Positions 1 to 8,123 of a stretch of DNA of 14,910 nucleotides are shown here, piece by piece. Source of the DNA: an uncultured Anaeroplasma sp. (GTDB taxonomy: Bacteria; Bacillota_I; Bacilli_A; Acholeplasmatales; Anaeroplasmataceae). The DNA is taken from contig CAKQBG010000045.1 of NCBI GenBank assembly GCA_934216145.1, positions 1-14,910 of the forward strand. The letters run 5' to 3'. A program made the position numbers and the translations under genes. The notes beneath the pieces were generated by a model. The model was not told where the DNA came from, did no database searches, and worked only from the letters and a program-made list of their open reading frames with translations. Position 1 is the stretch's first letter. The number at the start of each line of letters is the position of its first letter.

Positions 1-1
1 T

Positions 2-70
2 GGTGTTAAGGAATTGGATGATGAACGCCATTACAGATTGGAAAAGTTTAAGGCGGTAGGGCTGAAATAA
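2..70 (+). CDS. C-terminal fragment of an unidentified protein
   Basis: Reading from base 2 gives 22 codons and a TAA stop at 68-70, ending in the peptide KFKAVGLK. The start lies outside the window. The reading frame is supported mainly by the terminator 40 bases downstream. Codon choice differs from every other gene here: CGC, GCG, GGG, CTG and TTG appear in a short stretch, and G+C is about 40% against about 27% elsewhere. This may mean recent transfer or a mobile-element gene. The fragment is too short to assign a family. Confidence 0.5.
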   Translation, partial: GVKELDDERHYRLEKFKAVGLK

Positions 71-110
71 CAACAGAATTTGAATAAATATTTATTTGTA
101 TAATTATAAT

Positions 111-158
111 AGCTCACAAGACCTTAAATTTGGCTTTTTGTGAGCTTTTTCTTTTTTT
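111..158 (+). terminator. Rho-independent terminator of the upstream gene
   Basis: The arm AGCTCACAA (111-119) pairs perfectly with TTGTGAGCT (138-146). The hairpin is followed by a T-rich tract to about 158. It closes the gene whose tail occupies 2-70. Confidence 0.85.
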
Positions 159-255
159 ATGGATAAATTTATAATAAATACCAAAAGAAGAAATAATTCA
201 ATTTATACTATATTAAATGTTATTATGTTATAGTTTACTCGCAAATAAAAAAAAT

Positions 256-310
256 AATACCATCAGAAAAATATTCTCTAAATTAAAGGTATATTTATTT
301 TGATGGTATT
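256..310 (-). terminator. Hairpin terminator, best read on the minus strand
   Basis: AATACCATCA (256-265) and TGATGGTATT (301-310) form a perfect 10-bp stem. On the minus strand the stem runs into the complement of the A-rich run at 244-254, which gives a good U-tract. On the plus strand only a short TTTT follows. The stem therefore best serves as the terminator of the decayed minus-strand gene, whose last stop (295-297) falls in the loop. It could be weakly bidirectional. Confidence 0.6.
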
Positions 311-670
311 TTAAAATTATTCATAAAAAATAATATTTCATTTCTATCTTTATCTTTCATTCTATTTAACAAAAACACTTCTTCGTTTTATATGATTTTA
401 GATTCATCTTTTACTTCTGCTTGCCATAACTCCATTATTTGAAATAATTTTATTACCACTTGCTTATGAGGATTTAGAATAAATTTATGAACTTTTTTAA
501 TTATTATTAAGTCTTTTTATTTCGTCTAATAATTTTTGGTTTTTAGTAGTTAATTCTTTTATAGTTTTACTTTGTTGTTCAATGATTTTTTTAAATAAAA
601 TAATAGCTTTAAAATATATGAAAATATAGGCGAAAAGGTATGTGGATAACTTTCGTATTCTAACATCAAT
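295..670 (-). pseudogene. Probable decayed minus-strand gene, family unknown
   Basis: The minus strand carries two consecutive coding-like stretches in different frames. The first (670 down to a stop at 497-499) is 57 codons with no ATG, GTG or TTG start. It has a hydrophobic part (FAYIFIYF) and then a charged, coiled-coil-like part (KELTTKNQKLLDEIKRL). The second, in another frame, starts near 505 with KKVHKFILNPHKQ, meets an in-frame TAA at 388-390, and continues through NEEVFLLNRMKDKDRNEI to a stop at 295-297, inside a terminator-like hairpin. The amino-acid make-up looks like real protein, but the lack of a start, the frameshift and the internal stop point to a broken gene. I do not recognise the family. 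Chance AT-rich open frames are the main alternative. Apart from this and the terminator, nothing else is evident in 159-760. Confidence 0.35.
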
Positions 671-765
671 TTAGGTTAGTTATTTACGAATTAACTTTAA
701 CATTTTTAATTTAAAATGTTTCAGCTTTATACGATAATAATATATATTTTTTTGAAAAAATATAG

Positions 766-771
766 TATAAT
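766..771 (+). promoter_or_regulatory. Probable -10 element for the 803-6318 operon
   Basis: TATAAT at 766-771 lies 32 bases upstream of the SDR start codon. No convincing -35 sits 16-18 bases upstream; the nearby TTGAAA at 752-757 is too close. An 8-bp inverted repeat (AACATTTT 699-706 / AAAATGTT 713-720) lies further upstream and has no assigned role. Confidence 0.4.
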
Positions 772-802
772 ATGCCGGTAGATACTATTGGAGATAATAT
801 AA

Positions 803-1612
803 ATGAAAACAGTGGTTATTACAGGTTCTGCTAGAGGATTTGGATTATGTCAAGCAAAGAAATTTAAGGAATTAGGCTTTAATGTAGTTATTTCAGATAT
901 TAATGAAGAGAATTTAAATAAGGCTTTAACTGAATTAAATGAAATTAATAAGAATAATACAAAGGCTATTGCGGTAGTTGCGAATGTTACAAGCTGCCAG
1001 GATTTAGAGCATTTATGGAACAAGGCTAAAGAGGCATTTAATACAGTAGATATTTGGATTAATAATGCGGGAGTTAATTCTCCTGATAAGCCTGTATATC
1101 AGTTAACTGATAAGGAAATAGCTTTTATTTTAGATATTGATTTAAAGGGCGCTATTTATGGATCAAAGGTAGCCTTTGAGGGAATGAAGGCTCAAGGTTT
1201 TGGACAAATTTATAATGTTGAGGGATATGGCTCAAATGATGCGATGATGACAGGATTAACTGTGTATGGAACATCTAAGAGAGCTGTAACATATTTTACT
1301 AAATCTCTTGCGAAGGAATCTCATGATGTTACTAATGATCAAGTTAAGGTATGTAGATTAACACCTGGTATTATGATAACTGATTTTATAAAGACTGCTA
1401 ATGGTGGAAGAACACATATCGAATTACCAGAAAAAACAAAGAAAGTTTATAATATTTTAGGAGAGTATCCACAAACTATTGTGGATTATTGTGTTCCTAG
1501 AATGATAAAGAATACTAAAAATAATTATGATGTTGTATGGTTAACAAATGCTAGAACCTTTCGTAGGTTTATGTTTGCTGGATTTAATAAAAGAGATTTT
1601 TTTAAAGAATAG
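803..1612 (+). CDS. Short-chain dehydrogenase/reductase (SDR family)
   Basis: Predicted cytosolic NAD(P)-dependent oxidoreductase of 269 residues, the usual size for a classical SDR. The Rossmann cofactor motif TGSARGFG is at 7-14. Asp32, at the end of the second strand (VVISD), favours NAD(H). NNAG is at 87-90 and the catalytic YxxxK is Y155-GTS-K159. Ser144 lies in the loop just before, in NVEGYGS, which resembles the NMDGxGS loop of the chlorophyll b reductase-like SDR branch. Its substrate cannot be read from sequence. One oddity is that the usual catalytic Asn of the 'NLxG' motif is Asp113 (DLKG). The start is supported by GGAG at 790-793, nine bases before the ATG. It is the first gene of the block, with 59 bases to the lipoprotein gene and no terminator seen between them. 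Confidence 0.9.
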   Translation: MKTVVITGSARGFGLCQAKKFKELGFNVVISDINEENLNKALTELNEINKNNTKAIAVVANVTSCQDLEHLWNKAKEAFNTVDIWINNAGVNSPDKPVYQLTDKEIAFILDIDLKGAIYGSKVAFEGMKAQGFGQIYNVEGYGSNDAMMTGLTVYGTSKRAVTYFTKSLAKESHDVTNDQVKVCRLTPGIMITDFIKTANGGRTHIELPEKTKKVYNILGEYPQTIVDYCVPRMIKNTKNNYDVVWLTNARTFRRFMFAGFNKRDFFKE

Positions 1613-1671
1613 TATTCATTTTAGTCTAGGTTTTTGTAACTTTGCTTTTTATTGTTAAATGGGAGGAAAAG

Positions 1672-3051
1672 ATGGGAAAAAGATTTTTAGGTTTATTTTT
1701 GGCAATATTATTAGTTCTTACATTAGGATCATGTAGTAGTGGAGCACAAGAAGAATATTCATTACAAATATGGACTTATTATAACGGAAGTACTGATACA
1801 TCATTTAAGAATATTGTTGATGAATATAATTCAACTAGAGGTTTAGAAAAGAAAATTGTTGTTACATCTGTATCTAAAGGCTCTAGAGTTTCTGATTTAT
1901 TAGATGCATTATTAGATTCTGCTACAGGAAAGCTTGGAGCTTCTAGCATGCCTGATTTATTTTTAGCTTATCCGGATTGCGCCTTTGAGCTTGATAAATA
2001 TGATAAGCTTGTTTCATTAGATAAATATTTCTCTAAAGAGGAATTAAGTAATTATAATGAAGGATTTTTAAATGAAGGTAGATTTAGTGAAAATGGAGAT
2101 TTAAAGATACTTCCTGTTGCGAAATCAACTGAGGCTTTATATGTTAATAAAACAGATTTTGATAAGTTTTTAAATAAATATCCTGATTGTGGTGTTTCAT
2201 ATTCTGATTTATCTACAATTGAGGGAATTATTAAGGTTTCACAGGCTTATTATGAGAGAACTGGTAATGCTTTTTTTGGTAGAGATTCACTAGATAATTA
2301 TTTTGTTATTGGCGCTAAGAAATTAGGTGTTGATATTCTTCATTATGATTCTAATGGTGAATTTGGTGTAAATTTTGATAGAGATATATTCAAAAAGCTT
2401 TGGGATTCTTATTATGTACCATATGTTAAGGGATATTTTACTGCAATAGGTAAATTTAGATCTGATGATATTAAAAATGGTAAAATATTAAGCTATATAG
2501 GTTCTACCTCTTCAGGTGGTTATTTTCCAAGTAAAGTTACAGTATCTGAAAATGAATCATATGAAATTGAATCTGAGATTTTATGTACACCTGTATTTGA
2601 AAATGGTTCAAAGGTAGCAGTAAGCCAAGGAGCAGGATTCTGTATTACTAAGTCTGTTGAGAAAAGAGAAAAAGCAGCAGTAGATTTCCTTAAATGGCTA
2701 TGTGAAAAGGAAAATATTACTAAATTTGCTAATACATCTGGTTATTTCCCGGCTACTAAAGATGGATTCTCTAATGAATTTATTGAATCTCAGAAGAACG
2801 AGCATTATAAGAATAGCTTTTCTATAAGTAAGAAAACTACTGAGGAATATACAATGTATACAAATGTTGTTGGAGTTAATGGTACTAATTATCGTAATAC
2901 CTTAAGAGATATGCTTGCTAGTTATTCTAAGGAAGCAAGAGATATAGTTTTAGCTAATGGAGAAACTAGTGAAATTATAGCTGAATACACTTCTTTAGTT
3001 AAATTTGATGAATGGTTTAATGCAGTAAAGGAAGCTATTAATAAGATTTAA
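1672..3051 (+). CDS. ABC-type extracellular solute-binding lipoprotein
   Basis: A 459-residue binding protein resembling family 1 (carbohydrate-type) SBPs, expected to be anchored outside the membrane. From this start it has a lipoprotein signal: GKR, a hydrophobic stretch (about 5-18), then LGSC with the lipid-bearing Cys at 21. The mature domain opens with a typical strand (LQIWTYYNGS) and carries MPDLFLAYPD and KILPVAKSTEALYVNK, both characteristic of these proteins. The start is ATG 1672 because GGGAGG (1661-1666) sits five bases upstream; a TTG at 1642 would add ten residues and disrupt the signal peptide. No permease or ATPase gene is adjacent. Instead a Cache-domain c-di-GMP protein follows after 25 bases, so a role in sensing, or supply to a transporter encoded elsewhere, is plausible. 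The ligand is unknown. Confidence 0.88.
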   Translation: MGKRFLGLFLAILLVLTLGSCSSGAQEEYSLQIWTYYNGSTDTSFKNIVDEYNSTRGLEKKIVVTSVSKGSRVSDLLDALLDSATGKLGASSMPDLFLAYPDCAFELDKYDKLVSLDKYFSKEELSNYNEGFLNEGRFSENGDLKILPVAKSTEALYVNKTDFDKFLNKYPDCGVSYSDLSTIEGIIKVSQAYYERTGNAFFGRDSLDNYFVIGAKKLGVDILHYDSNGEFGVNFDRDIFKKLWDSYYVPYVKGYFTAIGKFRSDDIKNGKILSYIGSTSSGGYFPSKVTVSENESYEIESEILCTPVFENGSKVAVSQGAGFCITKSVEKREKAAVDFLKWLCEKENITKFANTSGYFPATKDGFSNEFIESQKNEHYKNSFSISKKTTEEYTMYTNVVGVNGTNYRNTLRDMLASYSKEARDIVLANGETSEIIAEYTSLVKFDEWFNAVKEAINKI

Positions 3052-3076
3052 TTATATTTGTTGTGAGGTTTTAACC

Positions 3077-5962
3077 ATGAAAAGAGGAAATAGGTCAAAA
3101 ACAATATATTTTAAAATTTTAATACCTTTAATGATTATTACCTTTATTCAAATTATAGTAATATTACTTATTTTATATTTTGGAATTGCAGGTAGTACTT
3201 TAAATAATGCATTAGTTGATAATTATAAGGCTGATGTTAATGTTAGAAAGAATTATATTGAGTCATCTATGTATAATAAATGGGCTAATATTGATTCTAA
3301 TTATGATTCTGTAATTGATAATACTAAGCGATTTTTAGAGAAAAAGAATATTACTCCTCAAGCGCTATTAGAAAGTGATGATTATTCAAAGGAATATTTA
3401 TTAGCTCAGGCTGATATATTGCCTAATATTATAACTAAGAATCAGGTTACTAATAGTTTTATTATCTTAAATAATGCTCAAAATAAAGAGGCAATATTTT
3501 TAAGTACTAAAAATCCTACTAAGGAAATTAATAAAGAAATTGATGTGTTATTCGCTCCATACGATGTTGTTATGTATTATTATGGAAAGGAATATGGCTT
3601 AAGTACTAATGTTTTTGATTATTCATTTGCTGACTTAGAAGATACTTCTTTTTTTGATAGGCCTATTGAATATGCCCTTAAAAATAACATTAATAATGAG
3701 AAGAGTGCTGAATATTGGTCATGCGATTTAGTTTTAGATGGTTATGATGTTTTAACATATTCAATTCCAATTATTTATGATGGAAATGTTTTAGGTGTTA
3801 TTGGAATTGGTTTAACTGATCAATATATTCAAACTCTTTTATTACAGCTAAATAAGGGGGATAATTTAAATATTGCTTTAATTAAAAAGAATAAGAATAA
3901 TGAAATTGTTAATTCTATTAATACCTATATGGATTATAGTATTCCTAAGCTTTCCACTGTAACACTTCGTAGTACTTCATATAGTGATATTTATTCATTT
4001 GATAAAAATGGAATAGAGGAATTTTATTATGAAGATAAGCTTAGCTTATATGATGAAATTATGATAGATGAAACTTGGTATATTGTTGGTATTTTACCAG
4101 CTAATGTTATTTTAGGTGCTAGTAATTTAGCTACTAAACAGGTTTTATTAGTATATTTATTAAGCTTTTTAATTAGCTTTATACTTTTACTTTTAATAAC
4201 TAATTTAATTGCTAAACCAATAAAGAGAGTATCAAGAAATATTAGTGAGAAAAATATTAGTAATATTCCTAAAACTAATATTTATGAGGTAGACGTTTTA
4301 TTATCTCGGCTATCTTTATATTTTGAAAAGAGTATTAGTGTTAATACAAAGATTAATAGATTAATAGAGGATTCTAATATTAGTATTGCGTTAGCTGAAT
4401 ATACAATTGAAGATAATTCAGTTTCAGTAACATCTAGGTTCTATTCTATGCTGGGTTTGTGTTATTCTGATGATTCTATTGATGGTGAGGAATTTAATAA
4501 AAGACTAAAGAAAATATTAGTTTATATTAATGAATCATCTATTTCTTTGAATGGTTTTAAAGATTTTTTTAAGGAAAATGCTGAATTCTCATTAATGATT
4601 AATGACTTATATTTAAAGCTAAGGGTTGTTGTATCTAATAAGGGTGCAATTATGACTCTTATTGATTTAACAGGTGAATATGAGGAAAAAAAGAAAATTG
4701 AATATGAAAGAGATTATGATGTATTAACTGGATTATTAAATAGAAGAGGCTTATACAGTAAAGTTACTGAATTAATGAGTCAAAATAATCATGGTGCTTT
4801 ATATATGATTGATATTGATAACCTAAAGAAAATAAATGATGAGTATGGCCATGAATTTGGTGATAAATATTTAAAGCTTGTTGGTGATTATTTGTTGAAT
4901 TTAAGTGATCATTATAGTAATTTATATGTAAGTCATATTTCTGGTGATGAATTTGTCTTATATTTAAATAATCCAATAGATTTAAATATAGAAAAGATTA
5001 GTGAAGAAATAACTAGAATTAAAACTCTTTATTTAGAATGTCATTCAAAGAAAATTTATGTTTCTTTATCATGTGGTGTTGCGGTGAGCGAGGATGGAAT
5101 TAGCCTTGCTGAATTAAGAAGAAGAGCTGATTTTACTATGTATACTGTTAAGAGAACTGGTAAGAATAAACTAGCTTATTTTGATAGTGATGCTTATAGG
5201 CTATATAATACTGAGAATATAATGAGAGAAAAGCTTAATGATTTAATTGCTAATTGTTCACTTGATTATGCTTATCAGCCTATTGTTGATATTCATACTG
5301 GAGAGATTTTAGGATATGAGGCTTTAATGAGACCAAAGGTTGAGGAATTTAAGTGTCCACTTGCAGTTATAGAATATGCTAAAAAATATAATAAGCTTTA
5401 TGATATTGAATATATTACTATTTTTAAGGCTACTGAAAAATATTTAAAATATAATTGTAATAAAAAGCTATTTATTAATTCTATTTCAAGTCAAATTTTA
5501 TCTGATAAGGATTTTGATATTTATCGTCAAAAATATGAGAATATCTTTAGTAATATAGTAGTTGAAATAATTGAAGAAGATTTTGGTGAGAATGGAATAA
5601 TTGATAGAAAAACTAACATTTTTAGAAAATATAATGTTAATTATGCGATTGATGATTATGGTACAGGCTTTAATAATATTGGTATGATTTTAGATTATAC
5701 TCCTAGATATATTAAGCTTGAGGGTTCTCTCGTTAGAGGTATTGATAAGGATTCAAAGAAGCTTCAATTTACTAGATCTATTATTAATTTCTGTAAGGAA
5801 AATAATATATTAGTTATTGCTGAGAGTGTTGAGACTATTGAGGAGTTGAAGGCTGTTAAAAGCTTAGGTGCTGATTATGTTCAGGGCTATTTAGTGGCTA
5901 AGCCTAATTTAGAAATAAAGGATATTTCTGATGAGATGAAGAAGCTTGTTAGGGAGGCCTAA
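3077..5962 (+). CDS. Membrane dCache-HAMP-PAS-GGDEF-EAL cyclic-di-GMP protein
   Basis: A 961-residue membrane protein that should sense outside and make or break cyclic di-GMP inside. In order: TM1 (about 12-36); an extracellular double-Cache-like region (about 37-353) with the typical IPIIYDGNVLGVIGIGL strand pair and WYIVGILP; TM2 (about 355-378); a HAMP-like linker (to about 425); a PAS-like segment (about 428-540); GGDEF from YDVLTGLLNRRG (547-558); then EAL. The GGDEF signature is SGDEF (622-626), and no RxxD inhibitory site precedes it. The upstream metal-binding MIDIDNLKKIND is intact. The EAL half keeps E748-A-L, D859-D860, K880, E916 and Q936, so phosphodiesterase activity is likely. 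The start has GTGAGG (3063-3068) eight bases upstream. It is cotranscribed with the SBP and overlaps the next gene. Whether the net activity is synthesis or hydrolysis cannot be told. Confidence 0.93.
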   Translation: MKRGNRSKTIYFKILIPLMIITFIQIIVILLILYFGIAGSTLNNALVDNYKADVNVRKNYIESSMYNKWANIDSNYDSVIDNTKRFLEKKNITPQALLESDDYSKEYLLAQADILPNIITKNQVTNSFIILNNAQNKEAIFLSTKNPTKEINKEIDVLFAPYDVVMYYYGKEYGLSTNVFDYSFADLEDTSFFDRPIEYALKNNINNEKSAEYWSCDLVLDGYDVLTYSIPIIYDGNVLGVIGIGLTDQYIQTLLLQLNKGDNLNIALIKKNKNNEIVNSINTYMDYSIPKLSTVTLRSTSYSDIYSFDKNGIEEFYYEDKLSLYDEIMIDETWYIVGILPANVILGASNLATKQVLLVYLLSFLISFILLLLITNLIAKPIKRVSRNISEKNISNIPKTNIYEVDVLLSRLSLYFEKSISVNTKINRLIEDSNISIALAEYTIEDNSVSVTSRFYSMLGLCYSDDSIDGEEFNKRLKKILVYINESSISLNGFKDFFKENAEFSLMINDLYLKLRVVVSNKGAIMTLIDLTGEYEEKKKIEYERDYDVLTGLLNRRGLYSKVTELMSQNNHGALYMIDIDNLKKINDEYGHEFGDKYLKLVGDYLLNLSDHYSNLYVSHISGDEFVLYLNNPIDLNIEKISEEITRIKTLYLECHSKKIYVSLSCGVAVSEDGISLAELRRRADFTMYTVKRTGKNKLAYFDSDAYRLYNTENIMREKLNDLIANCSLDYAYQPIVDIHTGEILGYEALMRPKVEEFKCPLAVIEYAKKYNKLYDIEYITIFKATEKYLKYNCNKKLFINSISSQILSDKDFDIYRQKYENIFSNIVVEIIEEDFGENGIIDRKTNIFRKYNVNYAIDDYGTGFNNIGMILDYTPRYIKLEGSLVRGIDKDSKKLQFTRSIINFCKENNILVIAESVETIEELKAVKSLGADYVQGYLVAKPNLEIKDISDEMKKLVREA

Positions 5963-6318
5963 TGTATACATATTTTAGAGTTATAGGTAAAGATAAAAAA
6001 ATATTAGAGGAATTTAAGAAATTATTTAATAGTGATTATGAAATAAAAGAAGCTATTAATGGTGATATTTCTTTGTCATTATTTAAATGTAATGATGAGT
6101 CCCTAGATTTGAATCTTCTTCTTAGAAAAACGATTAGAGGTTTAAAGGATAATATTGATTTATTGAATGAATATAGAAATAAATATGGTTTAGAATATTA
6201 TTTGGTTCGCGTTGTTGAATTAAATGACAATAATAAACCAATTTTATCTTTAGATGATGATATTATAGAATTTTTATTTAAGGTATCAGCTAAGGATGAT
6301 TTAGACTATTATTTATAG
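5962..6318 (+). CDS. Small DUF4279-like protein, translationally coupled
   Basis: A 118-residue soluble protein without signal peptide or TM segment. Its ATG shares a base with the TAA stop of the EAL gene (TAATG at 5960-5964), and AGGGAGG (5951-5957) lies inside the end of that gene, so translation is probably coupled. The N-terminus YTYFRVIGKD, a central basic helix, the LVRVVELNDNNKPILSL strand and the acidic end DDLDYYL recall the layout of DUF4279 proteins (FRI..GD at the start, a late 'iDiDlY' motif). I base this on overall pattern only; DUF4279 has no known function. Coupling to a c-di-GMP enzyme suggests a partner or regulator of that protein, which is inference. No clear hairpin terminator follows it. 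Confidence 0.8.
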   Translation: MYTYFRVIGKDKKILEEFKKLFNSDYEIKEAINGDISLSLFKCNDESLDLNLLLRKTIRGLKDNIDLLNEYRNKYGLEYYLVRVVELNDNNKPILSLDDDIIEFLFKVSAKDDLDYYL

Positions 6319-6348
6319 TATTTTTTGTTGAAAAAAGAAAAAAATAGA

Positions 6349-6376
6349 TTGTTTATAATTATTCTTATGGTATAAT
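6349..6376 (+). promoter_or_regulatory. Sigma-A promoter for prs
   Basis: -35 TTGTTT (6349-6354), 16-bp spacer, and -10 TATAAT (6371-6376) preceded by TGG, giving an extended -10. Transcription would start near 6383, about 34 bases before the prs ATG. Confidence 0.75.
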
Positions 6377-6416
6377 TTATTTTGGATTTTAGAAATTTAT
6401 AGGAGGATGTTTTCTC

Positions 6417-7400
6417 ATGTCTATTTTATTGGGAAAAAAAGTTAAAGTTTTTAGTTTAAGTTCAAACAGAGAATTAGCTCAAGAAATCTGTGATTCAATT
6501 GGTGTTCCGCTATCTAGCTGTGATGTTTTACATTTTGCTGATGGTGAGATTAATGTTCAAATTAATGAGACTGTTCGTGGTCATCATGTATTTGTAATTC
6601 AACCAACTAGTGCGCCAGTAAATGATCATTTAATGGAATTATTAATTATGTGTGATGCTTTAAAGCGTGCATCTGCAAAGACTATTAATCTTGTAATTCC
6701 TTATTATGGCTATAGCCGTCAGGATAGAAAGGCTAGAAGCCGTCAACCTATTTCTGCTAAGCTTGTTGCTGATTTATTACAAACTGCAGGAGCTGATCGT
6801 GTTATTTGTATGGATATTCATGCTGCTCAAATTCAAGGCTTCTTTAATATTCCAGTAGATAACTTTATGGGTTTACCTATTTTATGTAATTATTTAATGG
6901 ACAAGCATCTTGAGAATATTGTTGTTGTATCTCCAGATCATGGTGGTACTACAAGAGCAAGAGAATTCGCTAAGGTATTAGATACTACAATTGCTATTAT
7001 TGATAAGCGTCGTCCTGAACCAAATAAGGCTGAGGTTATGAATATTATTGGTGATGTTAAGGGTAAGACATGTATTTTAGTTGATGATATGTGTGATACT
7101 GCTGGTACATTAACTATTGGTGCTAAGGCTTTAATGGAGGCTGGTGCTGTTGAGGTATATGCAGCATGTACTCATGGTGTATTATCTGGTCCTGCAATTG
7201 AGAGAATTCAAAATTCTTGCTTAAAGGAAATGATTATTACTAATACTATTAAGTTAGATCCTTCTAAGAAAATAGATAAGATTACAGTATTATCTGTAGG
7301 TCAATTATTAGGTCATGGTATTTTAAGAATATTATCTGATGAACCATTATCTGGTTTATTCACTTATTCTTATGATAAGACAAAGAGAGAATTGTTATAA
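6417..7400 (+). CDS. prs: Ribose-phosphate pyrophosphokinase (PRPP synthase)
   Basis: Transfers pyrophosphate from ATP to ribose 5-phosphate to make PRPP, the precursor for purines, pyrimidines, NAD, histidine and tryptophan; cytosolic. At 327 residues it is of normal length. Seen in sequence: the flexible-loop motif [15 protein letters not shown] (101-115), the metal/ribose motif [12 protein letters not shown] (132-143) with His135, the catalytic DKRR (about 196-199) and the PRPP loop [12 protein letters not shown] (221-232). This is the usual bacterial class I enzyme. AGGAGG at 6401-6406 lies ten bases before the ATG. pth follows after two bases, an order common in Bacillota. Confidence 0.98.
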   Translation: MSILLGKKVKVFSLSSNRELAQEICDSIGVPLSSCDVLHFADGEINVQINETVRGHHVFVIQPTSAPVNDHLMELLIMCDALKRASAKTINLVIPYYGYSRQDRKARSRQPISAKLVADLLQTAGADRVICMDIHAAQIQGFFNIPVDNFMGLPILCNYLMDKHLENIVVVSPDHGGTTRAREFAKVLDTTIAIIDKRRPEPNKAEVMNIIGDVKGKTCILVDDMCDTAGTLTIGAKALMEAGAVEVYAACTHGVLSGPAIERIQNSCLKEMIITNTIKLDPSKKIDKITVLSVGQLLGHGILRILSDEPLSGLFTYSYDKTKRELL

Positions 7401-7402
7401 TT

Positions 7403-7969
7403 ATGAGATTAATTGTTGGTCTTGGTAATCCTGGAAGTACTTATGAGAATACTAGACACAACGCTGGATTTATGGCGTTAGATCACTTTGCTAGTAAGAA
7501 TGGTATTGAGTTTTCTTTAAATCAAAAGCTAAAGGGAATGATTGCTTTAGTAAATATTAATGGTGAAAAAACTATTTTATTAAAGCCAATGACATATATG
7601 AATCTTAGTGGTGAAAGTGTTTATGCTGTAATGAATTTTTATAAAATAGATTCATCTGATATTCTAGTGATTTCTGATGATTTAGATTCTCATTTAGGTA
7701 GAGTTCGATTAAGAGCTAAGGGTAGTGCAGGTGGTCATAATGGACATAAAAACATTGCTCTACATTTAAAAACAGAAGAATATAAGAGAATAAAAATTGG
7801 TATTGATAGAAGTCCAGTTATTCCTGTTATTGATTGGGTTTTAAAGAAGTTTAATAATGATGAATTAGCTACTTTAAATAATACATTTGAAATAACAGAT
7901 AAAATAATAGAGGCCTTTATTAATGGTGAGGATTTTTACAAGATTTCATCTTTATATTCACAAAAATAA
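7403..7969 (+). CDS. pth: Peptidyl-tRNA hydrolase
   Basis: Releases tRNA from stray peptidyl-tRNAs so that it can be reused in translation; cytosolic. The 188-residue length is typical. Conserved elements: VGLGNPG (5-11, with Asn9), catalytic His19 in TRHNAGF, MTYMNLSG (Asn67), SDDLD (91-95, holding the acid paired with the His) and GSAGGHNG (107-114, Asn113). After SDDLD the usual 'LPxG' reads SHLG, a minor variation. It starts two bases after the prs stop with only a weak AG-rich ribosome site in the prs tail, so coupling to prs translation is likely. No terminator separates it from the riboswitch downstream. Confidence 0.97.
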   Translation: MRLIVGLGNPGSTYENTRHNAGFMALDHFASKNGIEFSLNQKLKGMIALVNINGEKTILLKPMTYMNLSGESVYAVMNFYKIDSSDILVISDDLDSHLGRVRLRAKGSAGGHNGHKNIALHLKTEEYKRIKIGIDRSPVIPVIDWVLKKFNNDELATLNNTFEITDKIIEAFINGEDFYKISSLYSQK

Positions 7970-8108
7970 ATAATATATAGGGAGTAGAAAACCAATATAT
8001 TGGTTATAATATCGTCATCTCGACTGTAAGTCCGGTATTATAGTAAATTTCAAGACTATATATTTTCCATACATTAGTAGGGGAAATATATAGTCTTATT
8101 TTTTTGAA
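7970..8108 (+). ncRNA. yybP-ykoY (Mn2+) riboswitch upstream of the cation exchanger
   Basis: Carries the signature parts of this class in order: GGGAGTAG (7980-7987), a P2-type hairpin (AACCAATA/TATTGGTT, 7990-8005), CGTCA in the loop of the next arm (8013-8017, closed by TATAATA/TATTATA) and TTCAAGAC (8049-8056). The basal helix AATATATAG (7972-7980) pairs with CTATATATT (8056-8064). That 3' strand is also the 5' arm of the following terminator, so the two folds exclude each other. The class is known to bind Mn2+ and switch genes on by preventing termination. No promoter is evident between pth and this element, so transcription may come from the prs promoter. Confidence 0.87.
8052..8105 (+). 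terminator. Riboswitch-controlled terminator (cation exchanger leader)
   Basis: A 17-bp stem with one G-U pair (8052-8068 with 8081-8097), a 12-base loop and a T-run at 8099-8105. It competes with the riboswitch basal helix for bases 8056-8064. Confidence 0.88.
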
Positions 8109-8123
8109 AAAGGAAGGGATAAT

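Noticed and set aside
1642..1671. Upstream TTG start adding ten residues to the solute-binding lipoprotein
   Set aside because: It has no ribosome site, whereas ATG 1672 has GGGAGG five bases upstream and gives a clean lipoprotein signal.
4764..4976. Minus-strand 70-codon open frame inside the GGDEF domain
   Set aside because: It is a shadow of a strongly conserved domain on the other strand, rich in His, Tyr and Gln, with no ribosome site.
6328..6359. TTGAAA and TATAAT as a second prs promoter
   Set aside because: The spacing is 20 bp with no operator palindrome; the pair at 6349-6376 is better.
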